Shown here in pieces: positions 27,301 to 36,154 of a stretch of DNA of 64,000 nt (position 1 is its first letter; every line of letters starts with the position of its first letter). The stretch is from Bacillota bacterium (GTDB lineage Bacteria; Bacillota; UBA994; PWPR01), in contig JANQLZ010000116.1 of NCBI GenBank assembly GCA_028280325.1, positions 1 to 64,000 on the forward strand, given 5' to 3'. A program made the position numbers and the translations under genes. A model generated the notes under the pieces. The model did no database searches, had not been told where the DNA came from, and was given only the letters and a program-made list of their open reading frames with translations.

Positions 27301-27969
27301 GTGCAGGAAAGAATACGGCAGGTCAGAGAAAATATTCGTCAATCTGCAATTAAAAGTGGAAGAAAGCCGAGCGACATATCTTTAGTAGCCGTATCAAAAA
27401 CCAGATCTGTAACCGAGATAGAAGCAGCCTATGCTCATGGAATAAAGAATTTTGGTGAGAACAGAGTCCAGGAACTCCGCAATAAACTCGAGCAGTTGCC
27501 CGATTTTAATTGGCATATGGTAGGCAGTCTGCAAACGAACAAGGTAAAATATATTGTCGATAAGATAAAACTGCTACATAGCCTGGATCGGCTTTCCTTA
27601 GCTGAGGAAATCGACAAAAGGGCCCGGCAAAAGGGGATAGTTGTGCCGGTTCTGGTCCAGGTTAACGTAGCAAAAGAGGCCTCCAAGTCAGGACTGGCTT
27701 GTGAAGAAGCTTATGACTTTTGTGTGGCTGTCAGTGATTACACCAATCTTAGGGTTGAGGGTTTGATGACAATGGCACCTTATTGCCGTAATCCGGAGCA
27801 GGTGAGAGTTGTTTTCAGAGAGTTGGCTCAGTTGAGAGCACGTTTACAACACAAGGTACCCCGAAATATAGGTTTATCTGAACTGTCAATGGGCATGAGC
27901 GGCGATTATCAGGTTGCTATCGAAGAAGGAGCCACGATAATCAGAGTGGGTACAGCTATTTTTGGGTAA
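27301..27969 (+). CDS. PLP homeostasis protein, YggS/YlmE family
   Basis: A 222-aa alanine-racemase-fold protein that binds pyridoxal phosphate and influences vitamin B6 and amino-acid balance. Seen: LVAVSKTRSVTEIEAAY with the PLP lysine, FGENRVQEL, WHMVGSLQTNKVKYI, VNVAKEASKSGL, GLMTMAPY and LSMGMSGDYQVAIEEGATIIRVGTAIFG. The start is GTG 27301 with GTGAGGAGG upstream. In many Firmicutes sepF lies between this gene and yggT; here it does not. Confidence 0.95.
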   Translation: MQERIRQVRENIRQSAIKSGRKPSDISLVAVSKTRSVTEIEAAYAHGIKNFGENRVQELRNKLEQLPDFNWHMVGSLQTNKVKYIVDKIKLLHSLDRLSLAEEIDKRARQKGIVVPVLVQVNVAKEASKSGLACEEAYDFCVAVSDYTNLRVEGLMTMAPYCRNPEQVRVVFRELAQLRARLQHKVPRNIGLSELSMGMSGDYQVAIEEGATIIRVGTAIFG

Positions 27970-27992
27970 AATACTTAAGGAGTGACAGGATA

Positions 27993-28262
27993 ATGATTAT
28001 CACAACACTAAATTTTATTTTAGATGCATATTCATTTCTATTATTGGTTAGAATACTGTTTTCTTTTGTCAATCAGGGGAATCAGGGTAGAAGGCCTCAT
28101 CAGATTATAGTCTTTGTCTACAGGATAACTGATGTAATTTTAAAACCGGTGCAAAAAGTAATTAAACCGGTCTTGGTTGGCAACATGTATTTGGATTTTG
28201 CCCCGCTGATTGTACTGTTTCTTATAAATATGCTGCAACGATATCTTATCAGGTTAGTATAA
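27993..28262 (+). CDS. YggT/YlmG family membrane protein
   Basis: An 89-aa protein with two predicted membrane helices at the ends (about 5-25 and 60-85) and a polar centre with TDVILKPVQKVIKP, the YggT signature. The family is linked by gene neighbourhood to cell division and, in chloroplast relatives, to nucleoid distribution; the molecular role is unknown. AAGGAGTGA precedes the ATG; lspA begins 2 bp after the stop. Confidence 0.9.
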   Translation: MIITTLNFILDAYSFLLLVRILFSFVNQGNQGRRPHQIIVFVYRITDVILKPVQKVIKPVLVGNMYLDFAPLIVLFLINMLQRYLIRLV

Positions 28263-28264
28263 AT

Positions 28265-28705
28265 ATGATTTATATCGTTGCTTTCCTGATTTGGGCAGCT
28301 GACAGAGCTACTAAAATAATGATCAGCAATAACTACGCACTGCATGAAACCAGGCCAATCCTGGGCAGATTGATGTCTTTTACTCATGTCCGCAACTTTG
28401 GCGCGGCATTTAGTATTTTACAAGGTAAAAGGCTGTTTATAATAGCTTCAACAGTGGTATTAATCGGAATCATAATTTATATATATTATAAAATAATTCC
28501 CCGAACTACTTTTTCAACTGTAATTGTTGGAATGATCCTGGGCGGGGCACTCGGCAATTTTTACGATCGAATACGGTTTGCGTACGTCATTGACTTTATT
28601 GATTTTCATTTTTTCCCAGTATTTAATATAGCAGACAGTGTAGTGGTGATCGGCTCTTTTTTACTGGCCTGGCAACTATGGCAGATTCCCGAGGCAGGTA
28701 AATAA
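28265..28705 (+). CDS. lspA: Lipoprotein signal peptidase
   Basis: A 146-aa integral membrane aspartic peptidase that removes lipoprotein signal peptides. Seen: AADRATKIMI at the start, VRNFGAAFSILQG, the catalytic-aspartate segments GGALGNFYDRIRF and VIDFIDFHF, and FNIADSVVVIG. Four membrane helices. It would process the NikA-like lipoprotein at 60473. rluD starts directly after the stop codon. Confidence 0.95.
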   Translation: MIYIVAFLIWAADRATKIMISNNYALHETRPILGRLMSFTHVRNFGAAFSILQGKRLFIIASTVVLIGIIIYIYYKIIPRTTFSTVIVGMILGGALGNFYDRIRFAYVIDFIDFHFFPVFNIADSVVVIGSFLLAWQLWQIPEAGK

Positions 28706-29665
28706 ATGACTGAAACAGTATTGGAGTTAACAGTAGACAGTGCAGCAGCTAAACAACGCCTGGATACCTACATTACCAAAAACTCAGAGCTCAGCCGTTC
28801 TCGAGTTCAGCAGTTGATAGAGGAGGGCCGGGTTCGGATTGACCGGCAGCTGGCTGGTAAAGCCGGCGCAAAAGTGAAAGCATCGCAAAAAATAACAGTG
28901 GAGATTCCCGAACTGGTTGAGTTGAAATTAGCAGCAGAAGATATTGAGCTGGATATTGCTTATGAAGATAAGGATCTGGTTGTAGTCAACAAACCTGCAA
29001 ATATGGTTGTTCACCCGGCGCCAGGCCATTTTTCCGGCACCCTGGTCAATGCCCTGCTCTACCATTGCCAGGATTTATCTGGCATTAACGGGGTTTTAAG
29101 GCCTGGTATTGTACACCGTTTAGACAAAGATACCAGCGGACTGATTATTGTAGCCAAGAATGATTTTGCTCATGCCTCGTTAAGTGCTCAGTTGAAACAG
29201 CGGCTGGTTTCACGACATTATTGGGCTATAGTTCAGGGGCACTTGACTCCTCAAAAAGGAATTATTAACACCCTAATCGGCAGAAGCCGTACTAATCGCT
29301 TAAAAATGAGTGTTTTACAGCAGAGAGGCAAACCGGCAGTTACAGCTTATCAGACTTTAGCTGAGTTCAAAGCTTACTCACTGGTTGAGCTCAAGCTCGG
29401 CACTGGCAGAACCCATCAAATCAGGGTGCATCTAAAACATATTGGGCATCCTGTGGTTGGCGATCCATTATACGGATCGGCCAATAAAAATTTATGCGAT
29501 TCAGGGCAATGGCTTCATGCTGCAAAATTAAGTTTTATTCATCCCCGGCTGCAAAAAGAAATAAAACTGACCTGCCTGCCGCCAGCAGCTAGAATGGCAT
29601 TGCTGGTCGATCTGTCAGCAGCGGCTGGTATTGACATCGATATTGGCAGTTTGATAGAATTTTGA
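28706..29665 (+). CDS. RluD-like 23S rRNA pseudouridine synthase
   Basis: A 319-aa enzyme with an N-terminal S4 RNA-binding domain (SRSRVQQLIEEGRVRI) and a catalytic domain with IVHRLDKDTSGLIIVAKND, which carries the catalytic aspartate, and GTGRTHQIRVHLKHIGHPVVGDPLY. RluC/RluD-family subtype cannot be settled from sequence. The lspA-rluD-pyrR-uraA order is common in Firmicutes. It runs into the PyrR attenuator leader. Confidence 0.94.
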   Translation: MTETVLELTVDSAAAKQRLDTYITKNSELSRSRVQQLIEEGRVRIDRQLAGKAGAKVKASQKITVEIPELVELKLAAEDIELDIAYEDKDLVVVNKPANMVVHPAPGHFSGTLVNALLYHCQDLSGINGVLRPGIVHRLDKDTSGLIIVAKNDFAHASLSAQLKQRLVSRHYWAIVQGHLTPQKGIINTLIGRSRTNRLKMSVLQQRGKPAVTAYQTLAEFKAYSLVELKLGTGRTHQIRVHLKHIGHPVVGDPLYGSANKNLCDSGQWLHAAKLSFIHPRLQKEIKLTCLPPAARMALLVDLSAAAGIDIDIGSLIEF

Positions 29666-29670
29666 TGATC

Positions 29671-29754
29671 ATCCTTTAATATGTCCAGTGAGGCATAAAG
29701 GGTAGTGCAATGACATATCAGAATGGGCTACCCTTAGGGGTAGCTGTTTTATTT
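29671..29754 (+). promoter_or_regulatory. PyrR-binding attenuator of pyrR-uraA
   Basis: The leader contains the PyrR-binding hairpin with the conserved core GTCCAGTGAGGC (29683-29694) between CCTTTA and AAAGGG arms. The segment AAGGGTAG (29698-29705) is exactly complementary to CTACCCTT (29728-29735), forming the antiterminator, while GCTACCC (29727-29733) pairs with GGGTAGC (29738-29744), followed by TGTTTTATTT, forming the terminator. With UMP or UTP bound, PyrR should stabilise the upstream hairpin and so favour termination. Confidence 0.88.
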
Positions 29755-29829
29755 AGCAATTCGAATTGCAGTAGATTCACCGGCATTTTAAATGCCAACC
29801 TAAGTAGTATTTGAATGTAACAGTAATAG

Positions 29830-30375
<546 letters not shown>

Positions 30376-30392
30376 AGATAGGGGATTGAATA

Positions 30393-31631
30393 ATGAGAGA
30401 TAAAATTAGCCTGAAGCGGCTGTTGCCGTTGGGTTTGCAGCATGTTTTTGCCATGTTTGGCGCCACTGTATTTGTACCGTTAGCGACTGGTCTTAACCCT
30501 TCTGTAGCCTTATTTACCTCTGCTGTGGGGACATTATTATTTCATATTATCACTGGAGGAAAAGTGCCGGCGTATTTAGGCTCTTCGTTTGCTTTTATTG
30601 CGCCCATAATAGCTGCCTCTACAGAATATGGAGCTGCTGCCGCTTTAGGTGGCTGTGTAGTTGCCGGCTTGCTCTATGTGGCAATTGGTTATCTGATCAA
30701 GCAAATTGGTACTGATATCATTCATAGATTTGTACCTCCTGTAGTTATCGGGCCGATGATTATGGTTATTGGCCTCAAACTAGCCGAAGTGGCCAGAGAG
30801 TTTTCAGAGCAGCACTATTTAACAGCATTTTTTACTTTAGCAGTAGTGATCGTAGTCAGCATGTATGCCAAAGGATTTTTTAAGGTAATTCCAGTGCTGT
30901 GTGGAATTGCAGCAGGGTATATATTTGCCCTGATCATGCAAGAAACCGGTATTGGCCCCCAAATGATAGATTTCAGTGAGGTTGTCAAGGCCCAATGGGC
31001 TCCAGCTTTACCGGTGTTTACTTTGCCGAAGTTCAATCTCAACGCAATCCTGATAGTTGCTCCGGTTGCGTTAGTGACCATGATCGAGCATTTGGGAGAT
31101 ATGATGGCTATCAGCCGAACCGTGGGCCATGATTACATTGAAGACCCCGGTATTCATCGGACCTTATGGGGCGATGGCCTGGCAACAGCGTTAGCCGGGG
31201 TGTTAGGCGGGCCGCCGAACACCACTTATGGTGAAAATGTCGGTATTCTGGCTTTAACAAAGGTGTATAATCCGATCGTAGTCGAGGCAGCTGCCGGTAT
31301 CGTGCTGATACTAAGCCTGCTTCCCAAGTTCGGAGAATTTATCCGCACTATCCCCATGGCAGTAATGGGCGGCGTTCTGATCCTGGTTTTAGGAATGATA
31401 GCCAGTGTCGGTCTGCGAACCCTGATCGAAAAACAGGTGAATCTAATGAAAACCCGCAACCTGATCATTGTTTCAGTGGTCCTGGTCTTAGGCCTGAGTG
31501 GCATCAAACTGCTGGGGCTGGACGGTATGGGCCTGGCTGCTATTGTCGGCATACTCTTAAATCAGGTGCTGCCTGATGAGGATGATGACGATCGTAGGGA
31601 GGTGGAACTGGACCCCGAACTACCTATTTAG
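30393..31631 (+). CDS. uraA: Uracil permease, NCS2 family
   Basis: A 412-aa uracil/proton symporter with about 14 helices. Seen: LPLGLQHVFAMFGATVFVP at the start, YLGSSFAFIAP, the substrate-site region LVTMIEHLGDMMAISRTVG, and GGPPNTTYGENVGILALTKV. Its place after pyrR and its leader attenuator show it belongs to the pyrimidine regulon. The C-terminus is acidic (DEDDDDRREVE). Confidence 0.95.
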   Translation: MRDKISLKRLLPLGLQHVFAMFGATVFVPLATGLNPSVALFTSAVGTLLFHIITGGKVPAYLGSSFAFIAPIIAASTEYGAAAALGGCVVAGLLYVAIGYLIKQIGTDIIHRFVPPVVIGPMIMVIGLKLAEVAREFSEQHYLTAFFTLAVVIVVSMYAKGFFKVIPVLCGIAAGYIFALIMQETGIGPQMIDFSEVVKAQWAPALPVFTLPKFNLNAILIVAPVALVTMIEHLGDMMAISRTVGHDYIEDPGIHRTLWGDGLATALAGVLGGPPNTTYGENVGILALTKVYNPIVVEAAAGIVLILSLLPKFGEFIRTIPMAVMGGVLILVLGMIASVGLRTLIEKQVNLMKTRNLIIVSVVLVLGLSGIKLLGLDGMGLAAIVGILLNQVLPDEDDDDRREVELDPELPI

Positions 31632-31636
31632 TTATT

Positions 31637-31798
31637 GCTTCTTTCCACGGAGGCTCACATAATCGGGCTAACTCGGCGTCATACGTAAAAATCTGCTAAA
31701 AGATATACTACTCGTATTATCTTTGTAGCGGATTTTTTCTATTCCTTGATTTAGCACCAATTCTGTGAGCCACGTTATGCCCAGCGTTTCGTCGTTTA
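31637..31798. repeat. Structured intergenic repeat, copy 1
   Basis: A 162-bp unit with the same ends as copy 2 (begins CTTCTTTCCACGGAGGCT, ends TTTCGTCGTTTA). Outer stem GGCTCACA (31652-31659) with TGTGAGCC (31764-31771); inner stem AAAAATCTGCT (31687-31697) with AGCGGATTTTT (31727-31737), prolonged by AAAGATA/TATCTTT. GCGTCATACG and CTATTCCTTGAT are conserved in both copies. Confidence 0.8.
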
Positions 31799-31801
31799 GG
31801 A

Positions 31802-31965
31802 GCTTCTTTCCACGGAGGCTTTCATAATCATACCCATATCTGCGTCATACGAAGAAATTTTCTCAAAGATATACTGGTTGTATTATCCTTGCAGAAAATT
31901 TCTTCTATTCCTTGATCTGAGCATAATTCTGAAAGCCACGGTATTGCCTTATGTTTCGTCGTTTA
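31802..31965. repeat. Structured intergenic repeat, copy 2
   Basis: A 164-bp unit 165 bp downstream of copy 1. Outer stem GGCTTTCA (31817-31824) with TGAAAGCC (31930-31937); inner stem GAAGAAATTTTCT (31851-31863) with AGAAAATTTCTTC (31893-31905), a perfect 13-bp stem. Stem sequences differ from copy 1 but pairing is kept. Confidence 0.8.
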
Positions 31966-31991
31966 TTCACTCTTTCTACTCTGAATAATTC

Positions 31992-32182
31992 GTGTTACGA
32001 GAGTAACACTTCATGCCGGAGGCGCTTCATATTGCGAAGCATGCTTCATGTTGTGATAACAACACTTCATTGAGCGAGGTCGTGATTGGGCTTATTTAAA
32101 CTATATAGGAGTCAGCAACCAGAAAAGCAATCGCCCAACTATTGCAAAAACCCTACTGGAACCCGCTTGCCGAACGGCAAGC
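31992..32182. repeat. Array of short hairpins separated by CTTCAT and other spacers
   Basis: GTGTTAC-GAGA-GTAACAC (31992-32009), GCC-GGA-GGC (32015-32023), the palindrome GAAGCATGCTTC (32036-32047) and GTTGT-GATA-ACAAC (32050-32063) alternate with CTTCAT at 32009, 32025, 32044 and 32065. Further right lies GCTTGCC-GAAC-GGCAAGC (32165-32182). No open frame explains it. Confidence 0.6.
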
Positions 32183-32245
32183 CCAAACCGTTTACGCAGT
32201 AAATCCATCCCACTATTTGGAAGCAAGCCAGTAATCCAAGTAAAA

Positions 32246-32299
32246 CAATAGTTCAGCAATAGTTAAAGCAATCGTTCCAGCAATCGTTCAGCTATTGCA
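32246..32299. repeat. Four short direct repeats, 11-12 bp period
   Basis: CAATAGTT, CAATAGTT, CAATCGTT, CAATCGTT start at 32246, 32257, 32269 and 32281, followed by the inverted form CTATTGC. It sits at the end of the rqcH gene (minus strand). Confidence 0.6.
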
Positions 32300-34006
32300 T
32301 TACGAAGTAAGCCCATCTCGGTCTGCTGATTCCGGAAGCAGGCTGGCATCTGGTGTTACGTAAATGGTTTTCTGATGAGTGTACAGGACTTGTCCGGGAT
32401 GGGCACCGCGTTGCTTAAATACCCTTTTTACGGTTGTATAATCTACTGGAACATTGGCAGACTTGCTGGCTTTACTGAAATAGGCAGCCAGGTTAGCAGC
32501 CTGCAGCAGGGTTGTATCTGGCAGCTTGGCACCTTTGTTTCTGATAACTACATGGGCTCCGGGAATATCTTTGGCATGCAGCCAGCAGTCCTCTTTATCA
32601 GCCTTTTTTAAGGTTAAATGATCATTTTGACGATTATTCCTGCCGACTTCAATAATAAAATTATCTGCTGAGATGTAGCGACGCGGCCAGCTTTCCTGGT
32701 TTTGTTTTGGGTTTTTCCTGCCTTTTAACGACTTGGGCGGCTGGTAATAGCCCTCCTCAATTAATTCTTCCTTAATCTGATCTACATCAGATACCTGTAA
32801 TGAGGTGTCCACCAGAGCTAAAAGGCTCTCCAGATAGGTGATCTCCTTACTGTTTTTATCAATGCGCTTTTCCAGATTTTCCTGAGCCCGAAGTGCTTTT
32901 TCATACTTTTTATATAGGGTAGTCAGGTTTTTACTGGGAGACAGCTGGGGGTCTAGTTTGATCGTAATCCTGGGCATTTCAGGGTGATAATAATCTACGA
33001 CAGTGACCTGATCGACATTGGGTTTAATTTGATATAGATTGGCTTTTATCAGGTCCGCATTGCGTTTATACCGGTCTGCTTTTTGGGCAGCCGACAACTC
33101 TTTTTGCTGTTTGCTTAGGGTCCGCTTATTTTTAGTCAGTACTTTATTAATAATCTTGGTTAACCCCTGTTTAGCATTGCGCAGATTTTTGGCCATATTT
33201 TTGTTCATAAAGTAGTGATCTAAGGCCTCGTTTATACTGGCAAACTGTTTGTATTTTGCAGACAAATGGGTATAGGGAAGAACCCCACACCATTGCTTGC
33301 CTGATTCACTGGTGGTAATACTGGGCTGGTAATCGCAATTTGCTACCATTTCAGTGACATATCGAATAATATTGGGATAAGTATGTTTTCTAAAAACTAA
33401 TTCTCTGGCCATTAACGGGCTGATGCCGGTAAACGTTTTGACCAGTGTTGTTTCCAGATCATTGTCTGGCAGATCAATGATCTCGTGCTCAAAAATCGAG
33501 GATTTAGTTGTGGGAGGCAGCTGATAGCTAAACCCGGGTAAAATTTGTCGTACGCTGCTTACTCCATACGGCACTCTTTTTACCGCATCGATTATTTTAT
33601 GATTTGCAGCATGAGCCAGGATGATATTGCTGTGCTTGCCCATTAGTTCAGCGATTAAAACCTTTTCAATCGGATTGCCCAGTTCATCACGGCTACTGAT
33701 ATAGATTTTGACTACTCGCTCTAAATCAGGCTGTTCAATTTTAATAATTCTCCCATTGTCCAGATGCTTTCTTAAAAGCATACAGAATAAAGGTGCCTGC
33801 AATGGATTGGGCGAAGTGTGTGAGGTCAGGTGAAGCCGATAGTTCTCTGCATTACAGTTAATCAGCAAGCGGTAATTTTTTTTATTATATATTTGTAAAA
33901 TAATCTCATCTTTTTGGGGCTGGTAAGATTTTTGCAGTTTACCCCCGATTATAGTTTGCTGCAGTTCAGAAACCACAGATTTTAAGCTTAAGCCATCGAT
34001 AGCCAA
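32300..34006 (-). CDS. rqcH: Ribosome quality control factor RqcH (NFACT / Rqc2 homologue)
   Basis: A 568-aa cytoplasmic protein that binds stalled 50S subunits and adds C-terminal alanine tails to stuck chains. Seen: NFACT-N start MAIDGLSLKSVVSELQ, a long coiled-coil middle (about 270-400), and the NFACT-R domain with DCWLHAKDIPGAHVVIRN and HPGQVLYT. Older annotations call it a fibronectin-binding protein. It is convergent with uraA. Its 3' end abuts the repeat-rich gap. Confidence 0.94.
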   Translation of the reverse strand: MAIDGLSLKSVVSELQQTIIGGKLQKSYQPQKDEIILQIYNKKNYRLLINCNAENYRLHLTSHTSPNPLQAPLFCMLLRKHLDNGRIIKIEQPDLERVVKIYISSRDELGNPIEKVLIAELMGKHSNIILAHAANHKIIDAVKRVPYGVSSVRQILPGFSYQLPPTTKSSIFEHEIIDLPDNDLETTLVKTFTGISPLMARELVFRKHTYPNIIRYVTEMVANCDYQPSITTSESGKQWCGVLPYTHLSAKYKQFASINEALDHYFMNKNMAKNLRNAKQGLTKIINKVLTKNKRTLSKQQKELSAAQKADRYKRNADLIKANLYQIKPNVDQVTVVDYYHPEMPRITIKLDPQLSPSKNLTTLYKKYEKALRAQENLEKRIDKNSKEITYLESLLALVDTSLQVSDVDQIKEELIEEGYYQPPKSLKGRKNPKQNQESWPRRYISADNFIIEVGRNNRQNDHLTLKKADKEDCWLHAKDIPGAHVVIRNKGAKLPDTTLLQAANLAAYFSKASKSANVPVDYTTVKRVFKQRGAHPGQVLYTHQKTIYVTPDASLLPESADRDGLTS

Positions 34007-34126
34007 AATAATCTCTCCTCAATAAAAAGTTTAGCAAATAAATTTAAGTCAATAATATTATAAAGTATTTCGGGTTTACTTAACACCACATAAATATTTA
34101 GCTGGCAAAGTACTTCGAAGTAATGA

Positions 34127-34132
34127 TATAAT
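34127..34132 (+). promoter_or_regulatory. Candidate -10 element of the yicC operon
   Basis: TATAAT, 38 bp before the yicC ATG. The palindrome TACTTCGAAGTA (34111-34122) sits directly upstream, in the spacer, and may be an operator; no clear -35 was found. Confidence 0.4.
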
Positions 34133-34169
34133 ACTGGACAAACATATATTGAAAACAGGGAGTTATGAT

Positions 34170-35051
34170 ATGTTACAGAGCATGACAGGATATGGCAGTA
34201 GCACAGTTGACATTGGAAACAGAAGCTTTTCAATTGAATTAAAGGGTGTGAATCATCGTTATTTAGACATTAAGATACGTCTGCCAAGGGAGTACTTCCA
34301 ATTAGAGGAAGGAATACGGAAAGAGATCTCCAAATATATTTCAAGAGGACGAGTCGATGTGTACATCCACTATGAAAAAGGACTGGAGGAAGATAAAGAG
34401 CTAATTATCGATAAGAAACTGGCTAAAGTATATTTTGAACGCTTGTCAGAACTGGCCAGAGAGTTTAATATTGAGAAGAATCCTTCCGTTGAATTCATCG
34501 CCAGCAGGCCAGATGTAACTATTCTTCAGGAATCAGAGCAGGATTTGGAGTTTATCAATGCTAAACTGTTGCCTGCGGTTCAAAAAGCCTGTACCATGTT
34601 TTCGAGTATGCGTTCGACTGAAGCAAAAGTACTGACTGAGGCCATGATTTCTCAATTAGCTGAGCTGGAGGTTTATCGTAAATCGGTTGCCAAACGTTCT
34701 CCGGAAGTGGTGAAAGAGTATCAGATTAAACTACATGACAGAATTAAACAGTTGATAGACAAAAATGTTGAGTTTAATCAAGATAAATTGTGTAATGAGG
34801 TAGCCTATTTTGCTGACCGGGCCAGTATAGATGAAGAAGTAGTAAGACTGAAAAGCCATATCAAACAGTTTAAAGATATTTTGCATAAGGGAGGAGCTGC
34901 CGGGCGTAAGCTAGACTTTCTGGTGCAGGAAATGAATAGAGAGGTTAACACTATTGGCTCCAAATCATCAGACATTGTGATCAGCAATTCGGTAGTTGAA
35001 ATGAAGTCTATTATAGAAAAAATACGGGAGCAAGTTCAAAATATTGAATGA
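34170..35051 (+). CDS. YicC/YloC family endoribonuclease
   Basis: A 293-aa protein with the YicC start MLQSMTGYGSSTVDIGNRSF, the conserved VNHRYLDIKIRLPREY, and the DUF1732 C-terminus KLDFLVQEMNREVNTIGSKS. E. coli YicC and B. subtilis YloC are reported RNases; the target here is unknown. ATG 34170 has GGGAG 7 nt upstream; the TTG at 34149 is unlikely. It is followed by gmk without the remA gene that often lies between them. Confidence 0.92.
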   Translation: MLQSMTGYGSSTVDIGNRSFSIELKGVNHRYLDIKIRLPREYFQLEEGIRKEISKYISRGRVDVYIHYEKGLEEDKELIIDKKLAKVYFERLSELAREFNIEKNPSVEFIASRPDVTILQESEQDLEFINAKLLPAVQKACTMFSSMRSTEAKVLTEAMISQLAELEVYRKSVAKRSPEVVKEYQIKLHDRIKQLIDKNVEFNQDKLCNEVAYFADRASIDEEVVRLKSHIKQFKDILHKGGAAGRKLDFLVQEMNREVNTIGSKSSDIVISNSVVEMKSIIEKIREQVQNIE

Positions 35052-35064
35052 TTAGGAGGCCATA

Positions 35065-35664
35065 ATGTCAGAAGGTATTTTGTTGGTTCTTTGTGGACCT
35101 TCTGGTGTGGGTAAAGGAGCTATAAAATGTACTTTGCTGAAGAGATTTAGTAACCTGGTACACTCAGTTTCAGCAACCACCAGAAAGGCGCGGGTAGGTG
35201 AAGTGGAAGGTAAGGACTATTATTTCATTTCTGAGAAGGAATTTAATCACTTTATTGATAATGAGGAGCTCTTGGAGTGGGCGATGGTTCATGATTACTA
35301 TTACGGTACTCCCAAAAAGCCTGTCTGCCAGGCCTTAGAACAGGGTAAAGACGTTTTACTGGAAATTGATGTTCAAGGGGCTTTGCAGATAAAAGAGAAT
35401 TTTGAAAAAGCGGTCCTAATCTTTTTGCTGCCGCCGAGTGTTGAGGAGCTGGAACGTCGTCTGCGTCTGAGAGGTACCGAAAATGAAGATCAAATACAAA
35501 GACGGTTAAAAACAGCAAAGTGGGAGCTGACTATGGTCAATAAATTTGATTATGTTATAATTAATACAGTTCTAGAGTCTGCCTGTGAAGATGTTGCAGC
35601 TATTTTAAGGGCAGAAAAATTACAAAGCCAGGATAATAAAGGAGTGGGTACTTTTGCTCATTAA
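35065..35664 (+). CDS. gmk: Guanylate kinase
   Basis: A 199-aa kinase converting GMP to GDP. P-loop GPSGVGKGAIKCTL, GMP-binding SVSATTRKARVGEVEGKDY, the TPKKPV and EIDVQGALQI segments, and the lid RLRLRGTENEDQIQRRL are all present. The P-loop has Gly-Ala after the Lys in place of the usual Gly/Ser-Thr. TTAGGAGG precedes the ATG. The stop overlaps the start of rpoZ. Confidence 0.95.
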   Translation: MSEGILLVLCGPSGVGKGAIKCTLLKRFSNLVHSVSATTRKARVGEVEGKDYYFISEKEFNHFIDNEELLEWAMVHDYYYGTPKKPVCQALEQGKDVLLEIDVQGALQIKENFEKAVLIFLLPPSVEELERRLRLRGTENEDQIQRRLKTAKWELTMVNKFDYVIINTVLESACEDVAAILRAEKLQSQDNKGVGTFAH

Positions 35665-36010
35665 ACCGTCGATAGATCACTTATTAGAAAAAGTTGATAG
35701 CAAATATACTTTAGTTATTGCTGCAGCTCAACGAGGAAGGCAAATCAGGGCTCAGGAAAACAGCAGAAAAAATGAAGAGAAATTTGCCAATGTCAATAGT
35801 AATGAGCTAAAAGAGGTTTCAGTTGCTTTAAAAGAAATTGAACTCGATAAAATAGAGTGCCATTATAAGACCAGCCAGGAGCAGCTGGAAGATATCTTAA
35901 ATGAAAAGGTCAATGAAGAGATGGCCATGTTTGGTCAAACAGATATCGACGAAGAAGAACCTCAAGGTGAAGTACCTGAAATTAATGCTGTAAAAGAGCA
36001 GCCGGCTTAA
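35654..36010 (+). CDS. rpoZ: RNA polymerase omega subunit
   Basis: A 118-aa small polymerase subunit: PSIDHLLEKVDSKYTLVIAAAQRGRQI is the omega core (about residues 4-35), followed by a Glu/Lys-rich helical stretch with a long acidic end. Typical omega is 65-90 aa, so the tail is somewhat extended. The start is TTG 35654 inside the end of gmk with GGAGTGG 6 nt upstream. coaBC, the usual next gene, is missing; a terminator and priA follow. Confidence 0.9.
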   Translation: MLIKPSIDHLLEKVDSKYTLVIAAAQRGRQIRAQENSRKNEEKFANVNSNELKEVSVALKEIELDKIECHYKTSQEQLEDILNEKVNEEMAMFGQTDIDEEEPQGEVPEINAVKEQPA

Positions 36011-36058
36011 TCATTTTGCTGGACACTACACTTTAATTAATAAGGACATTATTAATTA

Positions 36059-36083
36059 AAAGGCATGGCTCAGCCATGCCTTT
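36059..36083 (+). terminator. Hairpin terminator after rpoZ
   Basis: AAAGGCATGGC (36059-36069) pairs perfectly with GCCATGCCTTT (36073-36083) over a 3-nt loop. The T-tract after it is only three bases plus the stem end, so efficiency is uncertain. Confidence 0.65.
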
Positions 36084-36154
36084 GATGTGCTTCCGGTGAA
36101 ATCAATAAACAGGGTTTTTAGAGCTTGGCTAAACCAGAAGAGGGAGGGATGAAA

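Noticed and set aside
31632-32299. Insertion sequence or transposase remnant
   Set aside because: No open frame or transposase motif on either strand; only hairpins and repeats.
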